A DNA stretch of 64,000 nt from Cinclus cinclus (Eukaryota > Chordata > Aves > Passeriformes > Cinclidae). This document shows, in pieces, positions 42,701 to 54,700 of the stretch; within the stretch, counting starts at the first letter, position 1; each line of letters starts with the position of its first letter. The notes under the pieces are model-generated. The model searched no databases and was not told where the DNA came from. It saw only the letters and a list, made by a program, of their open reading frames with translations. Position numbers and translations under genes: made by a program. The DNA lies in contig NC_085053.1 of assembly GCF_963662255.1 (NCBI RefSeq), forward strand, positions 620,001 through 684,000, written 5' to 3'.

Positions 42701-45700
42701 GGGAAAGGGGAAAGGGGAAAGGGGTTTGTGCCAATTCCAATGTCCTTCTTCCTCTGCTCCTTTGTCTCCAGGCTCCTCTCCTCCACTGTTTTTTTGGGAA
42801 ATACCCTGTTCTGCCCCAGACAGGATGCTTTCTGGACCAGGAAACCACATAGATATGATTACCAAGCTGTCCATCAGCATAAGCCAAGCAGTTGGGTATT
42901 AGTCCCAGCAACAGAGAAAAGCCCCGTGTAAAGAACATTAAAACACCACACATAACCAGCTAGAAAGCCACAAGGCCGAAGACAGACTTGGGAATCCCAG
43001 ATTAAAATCTGCATTGTCCATAATTTACAGTTCCATACCAACTTCCCTGGTTAGAGGTTTCAGAACAACACAAATACTGCTCTCCTGAGGATTTATTTCA
43101 GGAAGGAATGGCATTAGACTCGATTGCTTTGGCTTTACAGTGACAAACACCATGCAGAGCTAATTTTATTGTAGCAACCTGCCTTATTAATATTAAAATA
43201 AGGAAGCCAGCCAATGCATTTTTAACAGGATCGCTCCATTATTTATTTCAAACTGCAAAAAAAATTTACTTTTGCTATGAAATACTTAGCCTGGCATAAA
43301 GTAAACAAGGTAAAAAAAAAAAAAAGAGGTCTTGCATGTTATACCGTGACCTCAATTTCCAGTCCCATCTTTACAATCTAAGACTATTTACTGCTCCTCT
43401 CAGTGGGTGAAAAATCACTAAAACACCAGCCCAAGCTACAGGCTTTGCTTCACTGTGTATTTATCTAATCTATGCAGCAACCCAGGTACACACCTACGTT
43501 CACTCTGAGATACAGAAGTGCAGATTTTTCAGTCCAATTCACAGAGAGAGCAGCCAAGGCAACCACCCAGAGACCTCAGCAGCCTTCCCACAGCTGGAAT
43601 GCTCCAGGCCACTTTTGGAAGAGATCATTCCACAGCCACTTCCCAGAGAAGCACGTTCTGCAATTAATTGTTTGCTGCAACTAATGCTTCTCTTTGATTC
43701 CATCTCAGAAAAGGGATGTGCCTGGATCAGCTGCAGGAATTGGTAGTGCAAAAGTCACATGAGCAAACACCAATGTCCTCATCACCATGCTGAGTTTCTT
43801 CTCCATTACTGCTGATACCTGAGCTGGTCTGGTCAAACTGGGCGATGTGGACCTGCCAGAGCACCCAGAGCAGTGTAACTTAGTAAAACTGATTAAGCAG
43901 AAGACAGAATGAAGTTCCTCATTTCCACTCTCACCATAACTCACCCCAAAGGAGCCTTCTACCCTAAAAGCTCCAAATTCTGTTAGAACTTTTCAGTATC
44001 CACTCCTTGGCAAGACTAAGAAAAGCAAGCACCAGACTGATCAAAGTGACAAGCATATATTTACACAAGCTCTCCCCAAGCCAGTTTCTGAACCATCACC
44101 CTGCCCACACTTCAGCAGAACCAGCTCTCCTGTGGTGAAAGATCCAGGAGAAACGAACAGCTAAGCCCCAGAAGAAATACACATTCCAGCACCACCCATC
44201 ACCATCCCAGTTCAGGTAGCTGACAGACTACAAAACCTGTCCCAGGCTTACAAATACACCTCTGGCTTAGTCACACCTAAACACAGTTTATGTCCCAAAA
44301 GCACAGATTTAACAATTTTTGCAAAGCAGCCTAGAATCCGGTCTTTAACACTCAAGTTTTGCCCTCAACATTCCATTCCAAGCTATTTCAAGTCAAATCA
44401 TTAAAAAAAAAAAAATAAAGTCAGATCATTCCAAAGAAGGCTTGTGGTTAGACAATGCAGCAAGTGCATAAAAAGCCTCCAACACTGCCCAAGTCCTCCT
44501 GGCAGAATTGTTCTGAGCAGACAAGTCAGTCATGGAATACAGTGAACTAAAAAAGCCTTTAGATATGAAAGTACTCAGAGGAAAAGAATAAGGGGTGGGA
44601 GAATGGAGGACGTGAAAAAGACATGATGCTGTATTAATCTTCAGTCACATTCCATACATCTGAGGAAACAACTTGCATGCAACATGCTTCGAGACAAATT
44701 AAAGATTAAGAAGTTCCAACTTCAACAGCAGAAATGAAGCTGTTCTTTTTGGTTTGAAATACAAAGCAATCCCACGTTATCAGAAATCAGAGAGCAGGTG
44801 TACCAACAATGGATGGAGATAAATTAAACAAGTACTTCATCATATAAATACTTCATGAAAGAACAACACAAGCACCAGCAGTGTGTTGGCAGACATGTGA
44901 GGGAGCATTTCTTCTACTACTTGTTCACTTTGAGGATTTTAGTGACTTGGTACGGAGTAGATCTTGTTCTGTTCCTACACTCTGAATTTTACACAAACTG
45001 CAAAACTGATTTAATGCAAAATTCCTCTGCAGTCCTGCTTATGGCATATCATCAGATCTGCAAGGAATCATTGAGACTTTCTATACTGTTTCTACCAATA
45101 TAGGAATCTTCGAGGCTTATAAATCCTTACCTTAATAAATTCACTGTGCCCTGTGCAGGCAATGGGAAAGAAAAGGCTGTGCTGCCTGCGCTGCTGTAGT
45201 ACACAGCAATGGCAGGGCTGGCTCCCCCAGAGATGTTATTCTCTGACTGTGAGCTGCCACCTGTCGGCCCAGGACAGACACCAGCTCATCCCCACGGAGC
45301 TGTGCCTTTCCCAGCCATCTTCCAAATCTCTCCAACTCTCTGGCACCACACTCTCTGCCTCCACATCTGGACAACCAGCAAGCACTCTGCTGCTCATGCT
45401 GCCTATGGAGGAACAAGCCTGCTGGAACATGGATAAGGTGTTTAACCCATGGATAGATGCACTAGGTCAAATCCTTGAGCAGAGCAACACAAAGCAGCTG
45501 CCAGCTGAACCCTCTAGTACACATTCCCAGACCACTGCTTACCTGCACTGGGCCTACCCTGGCTCCAGAGAGAAAATATTTCCTCAGTTACCACTCAGAT
45601 CTTAACCACACTAAGCACCCAGCCTGGTATCACAAAGGTGGGTAGGAGCATATTTAGATTCTCACTGTAGGGCTCAGGATAGGCAAGGCAATCACATAAA

Positions 45701-48700
45701 TCAAGCCAATAAAGTGCTCCTGCAGATTTACTGAGTGCTCATTCCGAACTGCTCATAATTCACACGGTGGTTTTGATGTCACATAACATATGTTAACTTC
45801 TGTAATTACACATCTTTAAACAGAACATCTTTTTTTTTATTTTAATTAAACACCATAACCAGCAATAACAGTATCAGACATGCTTTCTTAATTAATACAG
45901 ACATATATCTATCTGCAGGAGGGGAAAATGTGAAAAGGAACAATCTGAACAGATGAATGCGAAAGGGACAGCAGTATTTTCATTAATAGCATCATAAACA
46001 ACACTAAATGGATTTCCTCCTCGACAAGGCAGGATCCAGATTAGATTTATGCAGGGAAAGATAGATGGTGTAAAAACCTATTCCCATATGGTGCACATAC
46101 CAATTAAATCTCCAGATATTTGAATAGGAGAGTAAGTTTTCTACAAATGTAAGTGCTCACAACATCCAAGTTGTGCTCACATCGCATCCAGCAATAAAAA
46201 AAGTAAAATCCTGTGTTTCCGCAAGGCCTTTTAGCTTTTAAATTTCTATGCCTTTTGTAAGAATTACTACTCACAACAGCACTCCCAAGAGCTTACTCTT
46301 GGCAAAGAGTGAAAAAGAGAAGGTGCTGAGGGAAGACAGAAAATCTGAACACAGCTCTTACCTATGCCTGCCTTGTTCAAACAAGCCTCTCTGGCAGTAG
46401 CCACAGGCCTGAGGCACTGGAGCAGTCAGTCCTTTATCCCTTCCTTCCCCACTCATTTGGGAGGTTATTTCACAGCTCTGCAGTACAGCAAAACCACGAT
46501 GCCTTTAAAAGAGCTCAGCAGTGCTGCCTCATCTTTGGAGCTGCAAGGTTTCAAAAGGACATTAAAATCCCAGTGCTTACTGCATTATATATTCAGACAA
46601 AACATGGGAACTAAATATCCTAAGACCAAGATAGGGTAGACCTTATCTGGGAGAGGTTCTGCAGGGCTCATGAAATGCAAGACACGGAAAACATCTTGCA
46701 CTGCTTTTTCCCCCACTGCCTGCAGCTATAGTTCCCCTTGCTCCACTGTGGAAAGAGGGGCAGTCCCTGGAGGCAGAAAGATGCAGCTCCCTGCAGACAC
46801 AGCACACCTGGAGCTGGAGGAGCACAGGGGAACAGAACCTGCCCTGCAGGAGGGAGGAGGCAGAGCTCTGCCATGCAGTGGGACATCAAAACCAGATGTT
46901 CACACTGAACTCCAAAGGCTGGGAGGATGATCAGAACAGACCAAGGGTACTGGCTGCTCCCCAGCACTGGAGGGCAGGAGAGGCACTGGAACATGTTAGA
47001 ATCCCTCCTGTTTCCCCAACAGCCAAGGAAGGAGCTCCCTGTGCTGGATTTCAGCAGAGTACCAGTATGACTGTGGTAAACCTTCCTGCTAGCACACCAC
47101 TCCTCACCACCTTCTCCTCCCACAGCTCCAGTGCCTGTTGCTGAACCCCACCCAGAACACATCAGCTGTAATGTCAGATTCAAGAAATTCTGCAACTCAG
47201 ACATTACCAGATTCAATAAATTACAAGCCTTCCAGACCAGTTCAGACTTGTCTTTTAGAGTATTTTACTTTGACATGCTGTCTGGAAAAAGAAAATAAAA
47301 AAACCCAAACATCAAACCCACTTCTTAATTGTGCATTCACTGCGTCAAGCAAAGACAAATGTTGCTAACTGCACATCTTCCAGTGCAGCACAAGAAGAAG
47401 GTACCATGACAAGCTCAAAGTATGCCACAACAGACTTGGCCAGCCACGTTGAGATGAGGAAAATCCTGCAGGAGAAGCTTCATGGATGAATTTTTAAAAA
47501 AGAGTGTTCCTTAGCAGCTACTGAATCCAGCAACAGTAATAGCAGGAAAAGGGCAAAAACATAAATGGTGACAGTTACTAGGAAGATAGGAGGACAAACA
47601 GAACAGACAGTGTAAGCTGAGGGACCAAGGGAGGAAAACCAAAAAATGAAAGCTGACAGACTAATATAGCTCATAAAGATCTGGAAAGTAATTATGCTTC
47701 TGAGTCAGAATCAATAAGGTTAATAAAATTCCCTCCCCTATCCTCGCTGGAATTGATGAAAACATGGAAAAAAATGCAGAAAACTACTTTGCACTGAAAC
47801 TAGTGCCCAAGGTTTCCTGATTTTCTGCTGGGGGGAACACAGAGCTCGGCTGCTACTTTAACTTTCTTCTAATAACATGGTTTATGGAACAGCAGTGACT
47901 GTCAAGTTCTCTGTAAAAGAAAGGCATCTCAACAACAGGATTAGACCAAGCATAAGCCTTACACCATACTGGAAACAGCCAGTGAGCCAAACTAGACCAT
48001 GACAAACAAAAGATTAATCAAACTGCAAACCTAAGGGTCAGAAGCAAGGTTTATCTTCATTTTTGCCCGCCAGAAGTAATTAAACTGAGTTCATTTTGGT
48101 GTGCTAGAGACACATGCATGAATTCCAAGCACATGAGACATAATAGCTCTATTTGTTGATTACTGCAAATTCACAAAAGGGAAGGGGCATCCAATTTCAC
48201 TCAGAGGGCCAGAAGCAGACAGAGGGAATTAGTGGAAACAAGAACCAGTGTTTGCACAACATCTCCTGATGATGATGAGGGATGTAACATCACTACACCC
48301 ATTTAAAAAGCTCAACAGCCTCCACGCACAATTAAATTACAGGGCACACAGATCAATTTCAGCTGTAGAAATAAAAGCAGTACAGGCAGCATTCCTCCCT
48401 GGAAACACGAGAATACATGCTCACAGAGTACTGCTATTACCTGCCCAAACCATCACAGATTTGGAGAAAGATCACTGAAATGCAAAAAGCAAGGTAAATA
48501 CAAATTAGTCAAATACTGAATGTGCTAAAAACGCAAGTTTATATCAATTATATACTTCTCAGAGAGAATGAGAACTTCCCAACTCCCCAGGTGTGCCTTG
48601 CAAGTTCAGTGAAGGAGACAGTTTCAGTACAGGTTTTCATCTGTGTCTTGTACACTAGGATTTGTTACGTGTGAATAGGAATCAATAAATGGCACTTGAG

Positions 48701-51700
48701 AATAATCTGCATGTACATGATCACCAAAGCAACAGAGGGCATTGAGACAAACAACACAACAGTGCATATCTGAGATGGAAACCCACAAGGGGTGTCAAAA
48801 GCCTTTAAAAACCATGTCCATCAATGACTGGCCCAGTGCTTTAATGCAATTAGCAGGGAGAATTCCCAAGCAGATGCTTCAGTGCATCGATGTGAGCCTC
48901 CAATTCAGACTGGACTTAAGTCTTTATAGATCTAACAGAGTTAGTGATTACTTCTCCTAAAGAGTTGGCCCAGGCAAGGTTTGAACCTTCACTTAGTGCC
49001 TCTGGAGTCACCAACCTGCTGACAGTGAGCACAGCAAATTCAGAAAACCAGAACTGCTACAGCCCAGTAAAAACTCTAAAATTTATCATGGATTATGGAT
49101 CCCCTCCTCCTGCACAGTAACACAGTTTGCTCCTTTAGCTGTTTCCCCTCACAGTTTATAAACTCTACATGCCAGAAGAGAGCAGGGCTGAGCAAGGATC
49201 CTTCAGCCCTTCTCACTGGGGCAACCTGCCCAAGGCACCATGATCCTGGCTCAGGAGAGACTGCACCACTACCCTGCCAAAAAACACCAGCTGGAGGTGC
49301 CCTGAAGGAAGGAATCTCTTACCTAACACACAAAAGCAGCCAAACCCCAGCACCACCCCAGGCTACCAAGCATGCCTGTCCTTACCACAACCACCTCACA
49401 GTGAGTTCTGGCTACAGCAGTGCTACCTCTTACCACCTTTCATCATCTTGGAGTTTATGATTCCACTGAACTTTTGATTCTGAAGATGTAAGTGCATGTA
49501 AAAGTCAGCTTGTGGTAGCTTTCCCCAGCCCAGGATCAAAAGATTAAGAATTCCATGCAGAGCTTGAACTCCTTGTCCATGTGTTGCTAAGGAACTGCAA
49601 AGGAAAAAAAAAGGCCAGAGTGTGGCTGCTTGAAATGAAATTATTTAAATTAATTGGCCCTTGATATGTTGGGTACTTGGCAAATTATCTGGAATTCAGC
49701 AGGCTTTGTTTTAAACTTAGACTGAAAGAATAGTCAGAACATGACTGCACACTTAATTTAGGGATTAGCTCCATTCTCTTTTCTCACACAACAGACCCCA
49801 TTCATCTTTGTGAATTTCAGACAAAATTTTAAAAGCAAAGCACATGAATATCAGCTTGAACTAGACCTATGCCTACAGTTATTGAGACTGCTTTCCTTTT
49901 AAATGAAGACAAAGAGTAAGGATTCTCTGAATTTATTCTCACTGGTAGCCCAACAGATGCACTTTTCCAGCAAGTACTGGCTTTCACACTTTGCTCATTT
50001 TGGCAGAGATCTCAGCCACACACAGAACCAAATGTTTTGCATGGATTTTTGTTTTGCAACATTTTCACTTCAGGAAAATATTTTCAGTTATTTGTCATCA
50101 TTAAAGATTCCATTCAATGGAAGGTTTTTCAAGTTATTAATTGAGAATTTCATTTCAGTTGTTTTAAAGAGCATTTCCTTTTCTTTCTTCTATTTTTTGA
50201 GACAAATCTCACCCAAGCGAAGGTTTTTTCCTCTTTTACCTTTTTCCTTCATTTTACTGCAATAGAAGAGTTAAGACTGCAGAGACTACACCTCTTGTGT
50301 GCTAACTGACAAGATGTCAGGTATCAAAGTGACAACCTCACCTTGCCCCTCTCTCACTGAGATTTTGGGGTTTTACTGCTGAACACTGGCTGATGAGCAG
50401 GCTTTGCCACATGATTATCTCACAAAATAACAACAGCCAGCAAATAACAGTTTCTAACAACAGCAAAACTTCAAACTTTTATGAACCAAACAAACAACAG
50501 GCTTCCATGAGTGGTTTACAAGGAGCTGATTCACTGACCAAAATTAGGTGTGTGACCCACCCATCTCCTCCTCACCCACCACCGACCCCTTGCATCCCTG
50601 CCACTGCATTCCTAGATCTTCATTTGGTTGCCTCCTAAAGGCTGAATTTATTGGTTTTGCAATGCCCAGTTGATCAAATAAAAGCTAAGACCTCTCCCTC
50701 AAAATTCCATTTGTTTTAACTTTCTTGTGATGGAGAATCACAAACCCCACTAGTTATGCTGTAAATGCATTTTTTTCCCTGTAAATATCTATTTTTATTG
50801 GAGTATGAACACTGCTGGATGAACAGCATACAAGAAATGTTTCCATGAATACAATGAGCTTTATGTACACAAGCTAACTCCAAATTCCAGTCTATGCAAT
50901 TTTTACATTTTTTTGTCTGGTCTATTGGAGAAAAAAGAAACAACCAAACAAAAAACACACCAAACAAAAACCAACCTTCAGACTCTTAAGCCTTTCCAAA
51001 CACTGTTTTAGACAGTTACTGAGTAAAAACATTTAACAGGCATTCCATGCTTTTTGAGAAACTTAAGTACAGCAGGTGAGAACTGACACACCAGTATGTA
51101 TGGCCATAAGAGATAACATTCAATTACCATAGTTCTTTCATCCCTTTTTGGGAAATGCAAAACTTAAAGCCTTCAGAGAAAACAACACAGGTGCTGCCCC
51201 ATTCCCTGAATTCATGTCACATTTCACTTGTCTCTCTTTTGTAACAGAAATTAAGGACACACACAAAAAAACCCCAAAAAACCTGCTACCACAGATGAAA
51301 AGCAAGAAAAAGGTAAAAGAGAAGTTTAAAGTAAAAAGTTCTCCAACAGTGGTTTTTTTTTCAGAAATCTCAAGGCACCCTTCACATAAGTGGATAGCAC
51401 TGCCACTCAGCTCAGCCTCTTGTGCTCTCTCTTCAGTGCAGCAAATAATTGTAGTGCAGCAAGAGTGGTCCCTTTCCTCAAAATACTTCTTGTCATGTTG
51501 TTACAAAGAGGATTCTTTCCTTTGAACTGTTTTCCATTTGTACAAGTGTTTTCTTTATGAAGACATAGTTTTTATATTATAGCTTTCCAAACTTTCACTT
51601 TCCTGCTTTGCTGCCCCCTAAAAAGGCTCTAGAAAACCAGGGAAAAACATACAGGGGTTCATGAAAGACCACAAACTTTAGACACCACGAGATTATCAGC

Positions 51701-54700
51701 AAGTAGAGTTTCCAACCTTCAGTGTCCCTTGCCAAAAACCTAAAATTCAGTGACCCTGTCATTTTGAAGCAGGCTGAGCAGTAATTAGTGTCTGACTGAA
51801 TGATGTTTACTTCAGAACAGACTTCCTAAATGCTAACAGCTTTCATTAATAGAAAAAACAACACACTCCACTGGACTCTCAAAGAGGTTACAAGGTCATT
51901 AGTTACTTCAAGAGCATGAGTTGCCATTTAAGACCTTGTTGTTCGCCTTACCCTTAGCCCTCTACCCAATAGTGCCAACACACCCAGCACTCAATGCTAA
52001 CCTGTTTGCCTGCCCTGCAGAGTCACTCACAGTTCATTCTGGGAGCCCAAAACCCCGAAGCAAAGAGATTGAAGAGATTCACTTACTTGCACTCCTGTGA
52101 GACAGTGGTCTCACCTATACTAGAAACAGAAATAAGGGAATTCAGGCAAGGGTGGGAGTTTGATAAAGAGAAAGAACCCTGATGAAGTGCATAGGAAAAG
52201 CTTAAAGAAAGGAAAGAAAATAGCTGCTGGCCTTTTTTAAAGCTGAAATCACTCATCTGCCAACCCATCACACACTGCTGGTAACACAGCTGCTGTTACA
52301 GGTGGAATAGAGATAGTGCTGAAGGCAATCTTGCCCCTGATGAGTTACAGCTGTACTAATAAACAAAGAGTGAAAGCAGCCTTGCCCTTAACAGGACACA
52401 GCTATGTGAGCATGGGTGTTATAAAGCCAGTTGAAATTTCCTTGTGTTGTGAGGAGGAGAAGTTAGGATGCTGTGTGAGGGATAGGAAGGAGTTGGCTGT
52501 CAGAGAAGGAGTTTGTATTATGTGGAGCTGCCTGGGGGAAGATTACAGGGAGAAGGCATGAAGGTTTTACTGAAGGACAATAAGGGATAGATGCTTGTAT
52601 GAGTCAGGAAGCCACCAGCAATTGGTGCCCTGTGTGTGCTGCTACTGACAACAGACAGGGCAGGGTGGAAGGACACGCTGGTGCCCCGTGTCAGGAGCTG
52701 TTGATGGCAGGGCAGGGTGGAAGGACACGCTGGTGCCCCGTGTCAGGAGCTGTTGATGGCAGGGCAGGGTGGAAGGACACGCTGGTGCCCCGTGTCAGGA
52801 GCTGTTGATGGCAGGGCAGGGTGGAAGGACACATGCTCACCGTGCACACAGAGGTCTCGTCCCCAGTCTGTACCCTGTTCCGAGCCAGGAGCTGCTCCAG
52901 GAGATGCAGGTTCTGCAGCAACCAGGAGAAGGCCAGCAGCAGCTCACGGCTGCCTACTGAGCCATCAGCAGGGAGCTGCTGCAGCTGTGGCCGCCCATAG
53001 CCGTGGTACCACAGTGCCCACTTCACAAACCTCACCTGGCTACCTGCAAGAACAAAACAGCCCAGAGTGACACCCTGCAGCCATGCATTCATTGCCCCAG
53101 CTCCACAGCTGCAGCCTCCTCTGATGGCAGAGGTTGGAACCTTGAAGTTCTAACCTGGAAGTTTTGAACTTTCTGTGCTTTCTGACGCTGATGCCCATGA
53201 GAACACTGCTTTGGACTTGAGGCCTTGGAGAAAGCTTCCAAATTTAAGTAATAGAGCTAAAATCACTGGTGTGTAGTTAGAATAGAAATGTGTAATTTCA
53301 CATTTCAATTTAGAGTTTTAGAGTATAGTAATAGAGGACAAAACGGATGTTCTTAGGTGTTATCTCTTTCTTCCTTCTTGCTCCTCCTTCATTTTAGTTT
53401 CAAGTAATAGTTTTTAGTTAGATAGAAAGTACTGCAGTATAGTCACAAGTGTTTGGTTATTAAGTCAAAAGTATAAATCATATAAATGTTAACTTTTAAT
53501 TAGATAATTAGCCTTTAAAAAAACTTTATAACTAAACTCACCTGCATTTTCTTGTTTTTAGCTTAATAGCTAAAAGTACAAAAGAACTCTCCGTACTTTA
53601 AATAAAATGTAATAAACAACCAAGTCCAAACAAAAAATCAGTTTTGTAAACACTCAATCCCATCTCTGAGTAAAAGCAAAAGAAAAAAGCTAAGAGTTTT
53701 TAATCCAGCCTCAGGAAGACTGGGGACCTAAGTCTTTATCAACTGTTGTTGTAGCCTTGACTTGGAGACAGAAATTAAATGGATACTTGTTTGTTTTTTT
53801 TTTTTTTTTAAACAGAATAGCAGAATCATTACTGTACATAGTTTCTTTTTATATGGTATTAGAAGGCACTGCATTTGAATTCAATAGGTTAGAAAATCAC
53901 TAAAACTCAGTTGATTGGTTGGTAATGGCTAATGTGCATGGTTATCAAATTTTTTTCTTTCTAGATATTTATATTTTCTTCTTTGTTTCTCATGGGATAG
54001 ACTTTTGTAGGCGTGAACCATATTCTCACAAGAATAGGCTGCTATGCAAACTGATTTTCATTTTTATAATATTCTTCTCATGGGAGCTTAACAAGTTAGC
54101 TTAGCCAGAATAGTAAGGTTGAAACTGTCTTTTATAAAGTTTTACCCATATGTAACAATCAACAGCTGGTGAAGGACAGGAGGGAAAGGGTAAAAGCCTT
54201 CTTTAAACTGCCCCATTCTGATTACAGGAATTACTGCTCAGGGGAAAGAAGAAATTCAAAGTTGGGATCAAAACCAGTAATGCCCCCTCAGAAATTAACA
54301 AAGGCAACAATAGTAATTAGCCACCCCCACTGGAATGGGACTCCAACTCACCTATTCATTTTTTATGGATCACCAAGCATGCTATGAATTAGTAAACACT
54401 CTGAATCACTTTATTCCTGAACTGAACTGGAATTTAGAGTTAGGAGTTTCACAGCCTGCTGCAAATCTCTGAGCACCAGAGAGCAGAGATAATGCAGCAC
54501 AGCACATGGGCTATTAAATTCTCAGGAAGGCTCTGATCCATATTCCTTCACACCAGCAAATGTTACCTAACAGCTATAAGACAGGCACTGCAAACTGTAA
54601 AATACTGAGGAAACATAGAGAAAGTTATTATTTAAAAAGGTTCTGCCCATTAAGCCTTGGCTTTGTATTAAGTCAAAAACAGAATAAAGAACATAATTAG

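Larger units (their letters stand above)
40975..52840 (-). other. TEDC1: TEDC1 intron 3
   Basis: An 11,866-base intron with the GGGGAAA array, the SINE-like relic and, at its 5' end, the 52-bp minisatellite. Two GC-richer blocks (about 45.14-45.60 kb and 46.64-47.15 kb) are open on both strands but match nothing I know. Confidence 0.85.

Noticed and set aside
42374..42953. FPLSPFP-repeat and GKGER-repeat open frames on opposite strands
   Set aside because: Translation of the GGGGAAA array in different phases.
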